Shown here: positions 11,901-26,900 of the stretch, piece by piece | How the letters are laid out: every line of letters starts with the position of its first letter | How positions within the stretch are numbered: the stretch's first letter is position 1 | DNA from: Apostichopus japonicus | Taxonomy: Eukaryota; Echinodermata; Holothuroidea; Aspidochirotida; Stichopodidae | Assembly (NCBI RefSeq): GCF_037975245.1 | Contig: NC_092567.1 | Span: 24,668,876 to 24,732,875 of the forward strand | Length of the DNA: 64,000 nucleotides | Reading direction: 5' to 3' | Program-made: the position numbers and the translations under genes | Notes under the pieces: generated by a model | Seen by the model: the letters and a program-made list of their open reading frames with translations, nothing else | Told to the model about the DNA's origin: nothing | The model's database searches: none

Positions 11901-14900
11901 TTACTGGAAACGTCAGGCCAGCTGAAATTTTAACAGTTATGTTCACAGGCTCTCTGCTGTATATTAGCGGTTGTTAACACTTTCTTTTTCACTTTTCTCT
12001 ATATTATTTTCAGTTATGGAGAAAAACAACTTCTGCCCGAATTCTTACTTACAAATTACAACAAGGCTAAAGCCACAGACAGTCTGCTATGACAGCTGCA
12101 AAGAGCTTAACTAAATGTTGCTTAAGATACTCAAGGTCTTTAACAGATGATTTCACAAACAATATCAGATGAGGCAAGAAAATGCTTCTTAGTTAAGCTT
12201 TTTAAATGGATAACTAGAAAATATCTACAATAAGAGACACATTTGTATATAACCCTTCTAAACCAATGAAGCATAAGACTGACTTCCTCACCTGCACCTA
12301 CCATCCTCCCCCATCCCCCCCCCCCCATTCTGACCTCCTTTTTTGAAGATCAGCATCATTACATATCTCAAGAATTTCACAGACCATGCATCAGCAGTCT
12401 GTGTTGCCTCAAAAATATCTTACAGATATGGACAATTCCATCTTTGCTTAAACGTGTAAGATTATCAAAGCTATTTGACCATTGCAATCTAATTCAATCC
12501 AATCGATATATTAATGAAACCCCGATAGGTGATGAAAATTTGTGTCATTTTGGTTTTTGAAATAAAGATGGACGTCTATTTCTTACTTCGACCTAGGATC
12601 TCCTGCGATAAGATTTCCAAATTCTCCAAGGATGTAGCCTCCAACTTTGACCATGTTTTCATGGCATGCTGGTGCTTGAAGAGCCTGCCAGAAATAAAAG
12701 AAAGTTTATTTGAAGAATGCAAAGTAGATTACAAATTATTAGTTCCTTTTTGTTATAATTTAGTTATAGTATATTAGTTTTATAACTAATACTGTGGATA
12801 GTTGTGTAAAGGATTAACACTATCACAATGAGACTTCCATCATTTCAATACACCAGTCCATCAAAGATGAAGAAAAATGGGAAAATATATCCAACTGATA
12901 TTAATATTTTCTTTGCTTCCCTTCTAAGCCAGCTGGGAAAGAATCCAATATGTTTAAAGAATAAAAACAGGAATAAATAGATAAACCTGAAAGCCAGTGG
13001 GCTTCGTGTTTTCTTGTTACATTTTGTTTGAGAACATTAAACAATACAAACAAGATTCATATCTCTCGACCATCACTGATCAGGAAAATTCTTCCACAAA
13101 TACAGAAGATCCCTCTTGCCTCCACGGCAAGGAAATCCAAAAAGGAATAAATTGTAGAGCAATAGATAGCTGACCTCAAAAACTGTCTTTGCTGCATAGC
13201 CCTGTACATCCTCTCTGTTGATAACGATCTGAATGACTCTGTACCAAACCTGTTAATAAAATAAACCAGTCATAGTCTATTGTTTCCCAGGTACAAATTT
13301 AATGACCCTAGAAAGCAAACTACTTGGAAATCATCATAATCAATAATGTCACCTGCCTAACATAGTTTCTTGGCTGTAATTCACATCCACCCGAAACATA
13401 GATATAAAACCATGAACAAAAGGAACATCTGTTGCTTCAAATAGATACACTCTTAGTCATTTGATTCATATTAATGATAAGCCATCTAAACAGTCCCCTC
13501 CCCCACACCCCCCTCCCCCATGCCCTACAGTTTCTTGCACTTCCTAACTACCCACATGGTAATATAAAATCATAACATAGATATATCTTCTGATGAAAAT
13601 ATAGGTGGCCTTTGGCAATTTGGTACTAATATTTTTCAACTTTCCAAATGAGGGATGGTCACATACCTGTTCTAACTAGGGCTCGAGTAAACCTGATACG
13701 GTCAAAGGTCAAAAGGACTTAGAACAAGTCAGTTCAGAGAAGATATGAGAAAGATTTATATAAAGTAATGAGATGGAAACTAACCTCTTCGCTGACGTAG
13801 TCTCCAGCGATTCTGATGAGGTTTAAGATGGTATCAACATACCATGTGTAGTCCACAGCAAACTTCTCAGACAGAATGGCAACTTTCAAAACCTTTAACA
13901 AGAAAAACACCTCAGGTTAAAATGGAGTCCAAGGCTCAGACGAAATAGCAACTATTTAGTTATTGATAAAGTCTGAATAGGTCAACTATGTGTACATTTA
14001 ATTAGTTTGCTTAATGTGAAACAGAACCGACTGGACGATCCAACCGATTTATAGGAAAGGAAAAGAGAAACAACACTTCAGATAAGAAAATATCAATACC
14101 AATACAAACAGAAGTTTTGATGCCTTCTTCAAATGCCAGCAAAACAAAAATAACTATATAATTTATATTTTTTGTCGGCAAAATCTATGACCTATGGCAC
14201 TATTTATTACAAAATTATTATTTTTTGATAAAATGTCTGTGTTCGTGATAGTTAAAATATCGCAATATTGTAACAGGCTGATTTGACTAGATCAGGAGCA
14301 AAGACTAGTATCACTACACATTGCCAATATCACACCATAGCAACAGTCTCTATTTCCCATGACAATATCACAACATAGCAACGGTCTCTATTTCCCTTGC
14401 CAATATCACACATAGCAACAGCCTCTATTTCCCTTGACAATATCACAACATAGCAATGGTATCTATAACCCGCTCACCATCTCTTCTCTGATCGAATAGT
14501 CTGCTGACTCCAGATAGTCCAGCATCTCGCCAACGATTTCATCTGCATTTGACTTGTCGCACATCGCGTAAAGTAAATCTACTGCCCTCTGTCTGACACT
14601 GACATCACGCTCGGTCTAATGAACACGAAGGAAAATATACAGTTATAAGACAAATACCGATGAGAGAAATGCAACAACTGTCCATCCTAAGGCAGACATT
14701 CCACAAGGATTGCTGCCAATGGACCGGCCTGGGCCGGGAAATATAGGTATGCTGAAACTATGAAATCTTACAAGAGGAGCATACAAAAAGGGGACATTTT
14801 CTGTGTCAATGGTTTTCATTTCTGCCCTACAGAGTCTCATGCACTGGGTTTGTAAACTCAATTTTTCATTACTTCTTTTCTTTTAATATTATTTTCTTCT

Positions 14901-17900
14901 TTGAAGTATTTATCACGACAGAGATAAGTTTGTTAGAAATCAAACAGGATTGAAGGTGTCTGACATGATTACCAGGAATGAGTCCCCACCATGGAAAACA
15001 ATCATTATTATCCTGTAGATACTGGCTTGAATCATTTTCTTGTTGATACTTTTCCTTGCTATGGCAACACTCTTGGTTCCCATTTTCCTAATGAAGTTTT
15101 CTGTTTACACCAGCTCAAATTGTGTCACAAATATCATGACTGAATTGCTAGAAATAGTGAATCTGGTAAAATATCACTTGCCTTCAGTGCGTTTACGACC
15201 GTTTCCAGATGTTTCTTTACTGCTTCCCTCGAGAACTCGGAGGACGCTAGGTGACACATACTCTCTAGTGCCAGATACCTGAAGTGAGGAGAGCAGAAGT
15301 GATTTACAAGTTATGTCAAATTATTAATAAAAATAATCTTTTTGAATTATTAAAAAACTTCATTTGACATAAAACAATGCTGACTCTTGGTTGGCATATT
15401 AATATAGAGAACCTGGTGTATGTTACAAAGATCGAACATTTATAATTCCACAGAACAAATTCTCCTTTCTCGTCTCTTCTTTGGGGTTCGCGACTGCTGG
15501 TTAAACTTGAGTGGTTGAATCCCTCTTATAGATAGCTAGCAGTCACGTAACAATATTAATATTGAGTACCCTAGTGTATGTTACAAAATAATGAACATTT
15601 GCTGCTATTGCTACCTAGCAATTCTTCTTTGCTACGTCAATCAGAGCCAAGACGAAGATACTTGTGAGCATCTTCTTGTATTCTAGCAAACACTCTTGCA
15701 GATTTGTACTCGTACTGGAGGACAACATTATGTACTCATACTTGTACTCATGTCAAATGGATGCCCCTCTTCCCCTGTCAAAACCCAGAGAGCTATGTCA
15801 ATGCAAATACTCTCAATATTCCTCATTATCCCACCTATTAATGGTGTAATCCACTAAACAAACTCTTGTGCCGCATAAAGCTAACGCAATAAACTTCCTC
15901 AAATATTTTAGGCCATGATTCCATTGTTCCAGGAAAGATTTTTGTGAGCTGAACGTAAACGTTTTCACTAGCCTGATCTTTTATTAAAGAGGGAACAAAA
16001 GGTACAGCCAAATGCAATTTATTGCAAATGTGCAGCAATTCTGTACTTAAGGTACTTTTTTTGAGCACCATCAAAATTTCAAACTAATAAGATTTAATTA
16101 CCTCAAATTAGTCTCCCTGTGCTGAAGGAACTGTCCAAGCTGATTGCAAGCACGGACCAACAGATTTGGTTCACTGCAAACAGAGAAAGGAGTATAAGAC
16201 CGTGGATCAAAAATATACAACAGTGAGTAAATTGTGTAATACAAACTTATCCTTTCTTAATCGTTGCTGTAAAACTAGTCATAAGTGTTTTCTCAACCTC
16301 ATAGTGAACATTTCAATTTACGCATTCATACATATATTACATACATAAATATATTACATATATGCAGGCACATATAATAACATTTCCATATGATTAGAAA
16401 TAGTAAAACACAAGTGAAAATATAATTGGTAAATGTGTAGATCTGACAGCAGTATAATGTAATATTGAAAAAAAATTCATGGACACCTCAGTCCTTCATT
16501 GAAGATGTTCAGGCGACAAGTCTGTGTTGTCATGTTGTAGGAATGTACCCATTGAAGGACCTGATACAGACATGCATATATGCATACTATTTATTCATAT
16601 ACCTATACATGTAAATATTCATCTACATATATACATATTCATATACTATACATATTCATATCTATACATATTCATATACTATACATATTCATACACAAAT
16701 ATACCTACATATACCAGTAGATATATACATTTACCTATACATATGTACTGTTACACCACCTAATTATCCACATCTCCACTAGCAAATATTCTTGCTTGTG
16801 ATGGATATATCCAGAGGAAATGCATTCCATTGTTAACAGAAGGGCACTTTCTGTCATACAACAAAGCCTTACTGTTATGATAATAGAATACCTGTGCATA
16901 TACATACTGCACATACTCATTAACATACACACATATACATATGCATTAGTATACTAACCTATCGTGGTGTATGATTAAATTGATTGCTTCAAACAAAACG
17001 GCATTCTTAGAGTTTGAATGTTGGACTTTCTTGGACTTTGGTGGTTCCTGAAGAGGGAAAAGCGAAAAAGGTAGAGTAGATAATATGTGAAATGATTGGC
17101 TGTTCTTTACAGGATCTACAAACCATTTTAACTGTTCTTCTCAATCATAAACTGGTGCACAAATCAAGAGACCTGTCTAATTTAATCCTTCTTAGTTTTC
17201 TAACGATTCAAGTCAACTGTACTTTTAATTTCCAGTAATTAAATTGCAAACAGGATGGAAAATATCTGATTGCATTTCCACTTCCTGGTCTAAAACTAGA
17301 AAACCTGTTCCAATATTTTCTTTGTCCATTCTGTAACGACTGATTCCAAGAATAATAACACATACAAACTACATATTATATGAGGAAGTATCCTAGACTT
17401 CATACTGACAAATAATCCACCTTAACCAAACACTTAATAATCAAAATATTTGCATTGGAGTACACATGATATAACATCTCCTCCCAATAGTTGTTGCAAT
17501 TCTAATTTCTTTAAAATAATAAGTATGTCCTTTCACGTCCCAATTAGAAGATAATTATAAAGATCATTTCAAAACGAGGCTTTGTTTATTTTAGGCCAGA
17601 ACTGAAAGGAAACAAAAGGGAAACAATCATTGTTGGTCTGAGTGAGAGAGATAATACTGGCAAGAACAACAATACAGAACAGCTTAATGGCAAATCTTAT
17701 ACATACCATATGGAAGATATGTCTAATGTTTCGTTACACATCAGGGAAGAAATGGACTTAATCAAGTCTAAATATGACATCATCCAGCCACATATGCTTC
17801 AACGATTATTATTATTATTTTTTTTAAAGGTTTACTTTCTGTAATTGGGGATGGGTTATTGCAATTGCTAAATTTACATTATTGAAGCTTTTAACGTGAA

Positions 17901-20900
17901 GTTCGGTTTACAAGCTTAAATCTGGTATGCATCATCCATACCAATAATTCATCATCTCAAATACGCAGAATTTCCAAAGAATGTAGGGTGGCACGGGGAA
18001 AGATGTCCAATAGATTTTGATCAACAATCATTAAAACGCTGTAAAATTTTTGTTGATGGGAATTTCCTTAATAATGCCACAATCCTAGTGGTTCCAACTG
18101 GGGGGGGGGAAGGGGGGGGCAGGGTGGTAATGAGCAAACTTTTGGAGGATATTGGCATTGCTACAGACAGAAACAATTATTTTAGAAATTGAAGGTAGCT
18201 TACTTGGTGTTGGGACAGTTTGTATTTTGATTTGTGAATTACGGAATAAATTGCAACTAGGAGACTGTCACTGCTACAGCTAACAAACTACTAAAGGAGG
18301 ATATGACAAAGAACAACCTCCCACCACAATGTTAGAGACATTTTAATAAAGATAGGATGGGCAGGGGGAAGGTGGGGGGAGGGGGGTAATGAGCCTGGAA
18401 AGAGAGGATGCCTTGACCAGTGGTTCTAAAAGCGGTTAGGAACTAATGCACTGACCTGTGCTTTGTTGAGGATGGTCTCCAGACATTCGTTGAGTCTCCC
18501 TCGCACCGCTGGGTCATCGGGAGGTGGAAACAGTTGGAGGAGTCTGAGAAGCTTGACCGCAAGCCAAGGAGCAGGAACAAAGTAATAGGTATAGTCCTGG
18601 AGATCGGTGTATGATGATGTCACAATCTATTTTTGGAAGAAAATAATGACGGCCATCAGCAGCAAATAATTTATGACATCATTTCACATCTGTTACCTAC
18701 ATTGTACATATTATCTGAGGAATTTTACAACTTTTGAATTGCAATTTTATGGAATAAACAAGCACTTTTAATGACCTTACCCTACTGAGCCTGGATACAG
18801 CCAGGGACACTGCCCCTTTGTAATCATCTGTGGCGGTCAGAGCCAGGTCGTGTATGAGACTGGACGCCGCCGTTACCACACCCTGCAGAGAAAAAAAAAG
18901 AAAACAGTTATAAAGTAACAACTGTTGCCACGGTAACCACACCCTTGGAAGGAAGACCATAATACAGACGAAATCTAGCATCCTAGTAGGTCATTGGTTC
19001 AGAGTCCAGTGCGGTTAAAGGAAGGTTGGTGAGGGAACCGTGGTCGTATGACTCCACTGGGTAGAGTTTTCCAGAGTCTATAAATTCAGAGTGTGGAATG
19101 AAGTCTGCATCTGATGTTCCATCAGATATTAATAGTGTAGAATCCTTATAATATACAAACATATATCTTTAGTAAAGTTAGCCTTTAGTAAAGTTAGCAA
19201 AGTTATTTTTTGGGCCTAGAAAATTAGGGTTTCTAGTCCGTCTTGTTCCACAAACTAAGCTATCCACCTCTTAGTTGCTAGAAATCCCTATATAGCTATT
19301 ACTTTGCTGGTGGCTTGCATACCACGTAACGAGGAATCACACCCCCAACATCATTTGGTACAACCCAAAGAGTGGCGGTAGGGAACGATTTTAAGTGACA
19401 ATCAGATATTGCGTATACTTTCAATCAAATGAATAAAGGAAAACTGAATATGAATTTATGTATAAATTCGAAAAGAATGAAGAAATGTTCTTTAGCTTTT
19501 CTCTTATGTTGCCGACCAATGGCTCTAATTTTACCACTACAAATTATGCAAAATGTCTGTGTTTGATACTGTGTGTGCGTGTGTTTGTTTGTTTGTTTCA
19601 GGGATGAGACTGGGGTAAAAAAAGGATCACGGAACTTTGCAAAAAATGCGGTATAGGCTCCAGTGTGCATATGCTACAGTGTGTTAGGATAATAGTTTTT
19701 GTCCCTGAGGTAGAAAAGAAATCACGGATATTCCGCGAATTCGCTGAAAAAGCTCATGCCAGTTGTTTAGTGACATTCTGAAGACAAAGTGAGAACCCTG
19801 AAGTTATTTAAAGAGTAAGATGAGACAAGGTTCTACAAACCATATGCTGATCATTAAGAAGGTGTATCACTCTGTTCTGCCATTCTCCTTTTGGGATGGC
19901 TTCTGGTTGGGTGCGGTAAAGTCGTAGCAGACACAGGGATGAGCTCTGTTTTACTTGGTCAATGGTGTCACTGGTTTTCGGAAAAAAAAAATCGGAAAAG
20001 TAAGGAAAACATTCCCCCTTTTTTCGGTATTAACGTCTTTATATTCTATTCATGAAAAGTTACAAAAAGTTGGTACACTTTATGGTATACATTTCTAATA
20101 ACTTAAAAACATCACTGTAAAGACAGGGAACAAACAATTTTAATTTAGAAGGAGGGTTTTAAAGAAATGACATGTCACTAAAGTTTGAACTCTTCAAATT
20201 TACGAGCAAAGTGAAACAAGTTTGGTTTGTTATTGATAAGAAATGTTCTTAATGCAATTGATTTCACAAAAAAATTATTACATCTTGAAAGAAGATAGGG
20301 GGGGGAGGGTGTCATTTGACTGTATGAAACACCTTTTGATGTTTGGAATGTTTCAACTCAGCACTTACGATGAAACAAGAAGTTTTGGTACTTCCGATCC
20401 GAGGGCTTCGGCCATGGCTTTGCTGCCGATGTTGGCGATGCAGTGCAAAGCCAGGTTAATGTTGATTGGGTTCCTACTGCCCAGGTCATTCTTCAGGTTC
20501 TCTGTGACCAATTGAATCAACTCGCTAGTCTCATTCACCAAAACCGAAATGAAGAGGTAACCCTGTCGAAAGGAGAGTGTCACAAAGAACACAAAGTGAA
20601 AATTATGTCATATTTTGATGGCAGAATGCAGGATTTCATGATAAGACATAATTTCCATTTAGGGCCCTGGCAGTACCTCGTAGCCATACGTGCTATCTAA
20701 AAAGTATCTAATAAGCAAAAATTGAGAAAAAAGGTTTTGTCCAAACAAGAGATATACCAGCGCAAAATGGTACAAAGGCCTTATATGAAGAATTTGAATT
20801 TAAATTTATTGTCCACAATCGGAAATTCGGCTTACACAGGTCGTAAACGAAAGAAGAAAAAAATAGCAATAGATTAAGTCAATAAACTGCGATACACATA

Positions 20901-23900
20901 CAATAATACAATAAATATACAGCAAGTCCTACAAATGAGAAACTTATCTTCTTACTTGTGAATTAAATATATGAATATGAAGACACAACACCATGATCAC
21001 ATTTTCACAATTCATCTTTAGTAGGCCAGGGGCTGAAAATTGGGTCAGTATCCACAATAATGCAATCACAGAAGCCACCTCTAATAACCTTTGTGATTAA
21101 GGTTGCCACCTAGGAGGTCCTACCTACTGCGCCTCTCCATTACCTCTTGTGTTTAAGGTATAGGGGATTACTCAGCCATGATATCTATTCAGTGCATCAT
21201 CAATGTGATGAAATGTTAAAAGCTAGGTAGAGTGTTATGCAACTGTTGAATTGTAACATGTAGAAGTTATATTAAAATCAGATACAGGAGATAGATTGAA
21301 TCCATACAGAAGGAACTATAATGCATCCATTGCATAAATTGTGACTAAAAATACAGTGGTGGGTCCAAAGTTTATATGGAATCTGGAAACTGACACACAT
21401 CTTCCTTGTTTGGTTAGTGTTCTTTGTCACCTGCGACCAAATCTACCGAGGTTGTATTGACATGACCGTAATCACCATATTGAAACAGCCATCATATTTA
21501 TTTTTAAGTACAGACATAAAAATCCAATTTCTCAGAATTCATGAGCTATCTGGCCTCAGCAAAATGTTGAGATTCATTAGAATTTTGCCAGTGCTACTAT
21601 TTTGTGTTAAGAATAGTCAAATTTAAAACTAAAACAGAATTTAACAGAGAAACAAATGATGGCAAGTCCTTCTTGTTTACTTTGACTGCACCTGTCAGTA
21701 AAGTTACAGACCATTACAACATATTATAACTGTCCATACATACTGTATGTATGCACTGTATGTGCTTAGTTAAGAATCAAGGGGAGCGATATATACTGTA
21801 CACAACTTGTATACCATTTAACCTGTTGCAAACATTATTGAGACAGCTGTCCTGTCTCCAGCACCAGCCCAAGACCTTCTGGTTATATTAACTAGTGTAG
21901 TAACTTCCAGGTGGTAGATACGGGAGGAATTAGTGGGCGTGGCCCAGGGAGCGAGGACGCAGTGCTAAAACATTTCCAAATGCGTAGTTAGGTAGATAGG
22001 AAAGTGCGATTGTGAAATTGTGGAGTGGGAGACAGGTAAGAGAGGAGCGAAGTTAATCTTCTGGTTATATTAACATCGATCGGAAAGCTACTGCGAAATT
22101 AATAAACAACCTTTCAGTGAGAGCAAAGAGAAGTTTGGCTGGGAAAGGATTTGGACCAGTGACCATCACAAGCCCTGCCCTTGACCAACTGAGCTATCCG
22201 GCCCCAAAATTGGACTTGTTTGGTTATTTAAGAATCGCAATACTGACATATCGCCATCATACTGAAATTTAAGTATGTATTTCAATCTACCTAAACCTAC
22301 ACAAAATATGGTAATAGACAACTGCACTCCAATGGACCCACTTTTGGGTCCACTGCCCTCAACCGTTCCTCTTCCTTCCTAATCTACCGTTGTGTTGGAC
22401 CTAACAACCGAGTCGTTTACTCCTTAACAGCGTCCAGTCCACAATGGTCCCACTTTTGGGTCCACTGCCCTCAACCGTTCCTCTTCCTTCCTAATCTACC
22501 GTTGTGTTGGGCCTAACAACCAGCTGTTTACCCCTTAACAGCGTCTAGTCGATACAGTCATCTTAATTCACTTTGTATCATCATCAAGGGAAGGACGTCA
22601 GAAACCTACCAATCAAAATGACTACACTTCCACCTAACATGACCTAGAAACTTTGTGAAACATTGCAGGTAGACTCGGACTCGTTTCTTGTCATTAATGT
22701 TTCATAAGTTTTATAACCAGCCAACAATTTCACTCTAGTGCAAAGTTATATGATAGTGTCATTGATACCGTACATATATACAGCAATAATTAGCCGTTCG
22801 ACTTACGATCTGTTTTTCTGTGTATTTGTTGGAACTAAGTAAGTTGACTGCCTCCATGTGACCAAAATCGATATCGTGACCGAGCAGAAAAATAAAGAGC
22901 AGTTTACAGACGTATTTCTTCTTCTGGTAGCCATCTAGAGTCTTGTCACCTTGAAATACAAAAGAAGAAGAAACAAACAAAACAAAAGGCAAAATCAGAA
23001 GAAGTAAACGACAAATAAACAACACAAATTAATCAGAGGACACCTAAAAACGACCTTTGATAAACATTGACTATCCTTTAAGAGACTTTAACACAGATCG
23101 GGTACATTTATGCGACTTCTAAGGTGGCATACTCCTATTAGAGTCTATATCAATCCGCCCGGATGTTCTCCTTCAGGAAAAATGCCAAAATGCAGTAAGA
23201 TAACATCTCTTTTGATATGTAATCAATCAGGATCTATTTTTCTTGTGTGGCTTGCATGTCGAAGCACATGAACGGAAGTACATGTGGTGCCAAAATTGGG
23301 TCAATTGAGGCAATTTTAGACCCCTTTAGGCCTCCCAGGAGCAGCTTAGGAAAATGGTTCACTACTGAGTGAAGAGGTCTGTTTTAAATGACGAAAACTT
23401 CCGGCTCGGATAGCCAAAAATCTGCATGGTCATGATACGGAAAATTGATGGTGCCATGAAAGGCCAACTCGTCAGCTGTCCAGTGATGGGTAGCGTTTAG
23501 CTTAATACTGTGAGAACTGTTATCTAGACTTAGACACCACATTACTTTTGTGATTTAGTGTGTACGTCAATGGGGCTTTTAATGGGCGTATGCCACCCTA
23601 AGGCATAATCACCTGACCAGCCTATCCTGCACATTACTCAATCTACAGTAAGCTGTAATACATAAGTACATGTACAGCATAGCTAAAGTTGAACTGCACA
23701 GCCCTTTTCTGAGATCAATGTGTCTTCCAGGCCCTCAAAGTCAATGAAAATTGAGATCCGCTCTCCCCTCATCATGCATTTGATCCCGAGTTACGTGACG
23801 GCAGAATTGATTAACAGTATATACTGACCTTTGAACTTTGACCTGATGTTAGCTAATTCTTTGTTTATCCTTTTCACTTCAGATTCTTTGCTTTTACCTG

Positions 23901-26900
23901 TCAAATAGAGAAACAAAGGATATATGTTTATTTTTTTATTATTTTTGTCTTCTGTTTTATGCTGTGGAGAGTAGAGGATCAAGCACTCTTTACTGAAGTA
24001 GTACTTACACTGTACAAGTGAAAATGAAATGCAATTTGAAAGTAGAGTGGAAAAGAAAAGTAATTACATCCTTGATATCAAGAAAAAGGGAAATAAATTT
24101 GTGAAGAAAATTCACTTGTAAACCTGATCAAAAATGTTCACTGTTTATGTGAGTGTTAAGTCTGAAATCGAAAGTTTATAAGGAAGAAACTTTTACCATT
24201 TCAAACTGTATACGAGGATGCTCTCACCATGCGTAGAAAACAGCTTCAGATTGTACGGTATTGTTACTAATAGTTAAAGTGTGCATACATACATACATAT
24301 TAGACACTTATATAGCGCTGCTACATTGAGATCGTAGCGCTTTTTACAACTTAGCCTTGGTCATTGGTAACTTGTCACACCTACACACCAAAGTGTGGGC
24401 AATTCAATCAATCTCTCCTGGGGCACCACAACCATGTGTCCCCAGGGGAATTCCCATAGAGTGCAGCCACAAACCGGCACACGCAACTATATTTACAAGT
24501 TACCTCGCAAGTCCCCATTTATACACCTGGGTGAAGAGAGGCAATGGAGATAAAGTGCCTTGCCCAAGGACACAACGCAATGATCTGGCCAGGGCTCGAA
24601 CCTGTAATCCTTAGATCACCAGTCCACTGCCTTAACCACTTGACCACGACCCACCACATGTAGTAGTGTATCCACTTCAAATTAAAAAAAAGGTGTTGAA
24701 AAGAGCTAAGTTTTGTTTTAAATCAATACTGTACACTTCATATAGACCTGTATAATTGGTACGGTGTATATTACAGCGGAATATTACGTCGTTGACCAAA
24801 TAAGGTCAAGGATGTCATTTGTATTGTATGGCTAGTATTGACTACTGTACAAAAAGGACAAAAGGTTCTTTGTTCAGCTTGTCCAGGTCTTACATTTCGG
24901 AAACATACATTTCCGAACAGCAAATTTTGGTTTGTCCGATAAAAATATAGCAAAATAACAAAGAATTCATACCCAATATGTACACTGTAGATGTGTAGAT
25001 GTAGTGAATACATAGCAAACCACCTTTGGGACAGTAAACCCTCCCGTTTGGGTGGGCCGTGGGCCTACCCATTATTTTTTGTTTTATTTCCTTATGGGGG
25101 CCGGTAATGAACACTTTACCTAAATATGTATTTTAGATCCTCCTGCAAGCAGGGACTCGCGAAGAAGCCATCACTGGTTCTCAAAGCCGCAAGCTGACCG
25201 AAGTCAGTCTCTTACATTCATATTTAACGTCCATGACTACGAATTGTCAATTGTCAACAACTCTGTAACTGGACGACATACATTAATCTTGGAATGACTC
25301 GAGCTAGAGACCTTATGATTGGAATGCAACGTCGTTAACCATTGAGCTAACACTCTAAATGGTAGTACTTGGTCAAAATGCAATTTGAATATGATTGTGT
25401 ACAGCTAGGTGTCGGCCAGACGATCTCCAAGGCTGATTCTGGTTGATCAAAGATAAATTTGGTAGTTTTGGACAACCATTAAAAATTTGCCCTGCTACAA
25501 TGATCTACACCTAGTACAGTACTAGACCAATGTTAGTGTTAAGGCAAGACACGCTACACGGAGAACAGACATAAAACGCTTCAGTTCACCCAAATACTGT
25601 AAGTTCCCTTAGGTGGTTATATTTTTTTAAATAGTGTAGTTTAGGTCGTGAACCACCGATGACATGTACACCACTGACTGCAGGTGAGGTGAATGTGAAT
25701 GCTACAAGAAAATAATTTATCCTGAAAACAGTGCCATAAATTTACTGTGCATGCATACTAAACACCTAGATACCAAGGCATCTTTGTAAATATTTCATCC
25801 TTGTAAATATTTCTTCGAACCTGTCAAAGGCCTCCCCATGTTTGAAAACTGACAATGACGACTTGAGGCAACATTAAAGTTTCATCAAATTCATGACAGT
25901 CCTCCGTATTCTGAATGACAGAAATTGATTCATCTGGAGCTTGAAAAACCTCCAGAACATTGACCGACTTTTATCAAAAAGCATTATTAGAGAGGATTCA
26001 CAACAGAAGTACAGTACTGTATGTATGAGTGGTACAAACAGGTTTTAAAACGGTAGTTGAAAGGAAAGCTCTAGGGAAATGAAAAAGGGGCCAATAGATT
26101 AACGATTCCTCAATGCCCAAACCTAACACATACTACTGTACGTAATGTAAAATATGGTGTTATGGTAACACTGCAGATACAATAGTAATTTATACTATCC
26201 ACACAAACAGTATGCACTATTTATAATGTACTGTACAGTATATTGTACGGTATAATCTACGGTATGTACTGTATAATGTACTGTATAATGTACTGTATAA
26301 TGTACGGTATAATGTATGGTACCATGTACGGTATAATGTACGGTATAATCAGGGTTCATTTTAAGCGGTATCTTTGCGATGCGATTATTTACATTTGCGA
26401 TGCAAGATGATACTTTGTATCGCACAACTGCTACACAACCCAAGGTAGGCCCCTAGACTACACATACCTAGAGTATAGCAGCCTAAAGTCCCAAATAACC
26501 ACATACATTACTATCACACAAAGCATGATTCATTGGCACGAAATGTTACACTCATATTTACTATTTTATCTGACACTTTTGGAGTTGTTTTGTTTTTGTT
26601 TTGATTCAAATAATTTACTTGGCCTAGGCCTATGCCTGATCTGACCTACGCGGCTACGCAATAATAATAATATAACGTTACTTTCGCACTCGTACTCCGA
26701 TCCACCGGTGCGGGCTCAGTCTGCATCAAGCTGAAGTTGGCTACCAATAACAGCGGACAATAGCAGCCGACAATAAGCAATACTAGTGGCGGACAATAGC
26801 AGTGGATAATAAGCGAGTTGCTGCTACCGGTAGCTAGCTTCGGAATATTTACTTGGGATATGCTTCCACTTTTTTATTGCCATCAAAACTGCAAACTATT

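Larger units (their letters stand above)
10504..12586 (-). other. AP2A introns 15 and 14
   Basis: Intron 15 (10504-11200) is strongly C-rich on the plus strand and gives a Pro/Leu-rich open frame that looks like low-complexity artefact. Intron 14 (11331-12586) carries a LINE remnant. No other gene is seen. Confidence 0.7.
12685..14477 (-). other. AP2A introns 13, 12 and 11
   Basis: Short introns (490, 535 and 585 bp) around exons 13 and 12. Apart from a short tandem repeat near 14321-14468 and C-rich tracts near 13500, I see nothing in them. Confidence 0.7.
15279..18455 (-). other. AP2A introns 9, 8 and 7
   Basis: Introns of 823, 785 and 1408 bp around exons 9 and 8. They contain AT-rich short repeats (16560-16760), a T run near 17815 and G-rich tracts near 18100 and 18370. 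No further exon or gene is seen. Confidence 0.7.
20563..22806 (-). other. AP2A intron 3
   Basis: A 2.2-kb intron containing a tRNA-like SINE head near 22146-22204 and a two-copy direct repeat at 22333-22556. No gene is seen. Confidence 0.75.

Noticed and set aside
14321-14468. CRISPR-like regular repeats
   Set aside because: The units are contiguous without unique spacers and the genome is eukaryotic.
18985-19100. Possible SINE head in intron 5
   Set aside because: Only a B-box-like GGTTCAGAGTCC is present, with no A box at the right distance.
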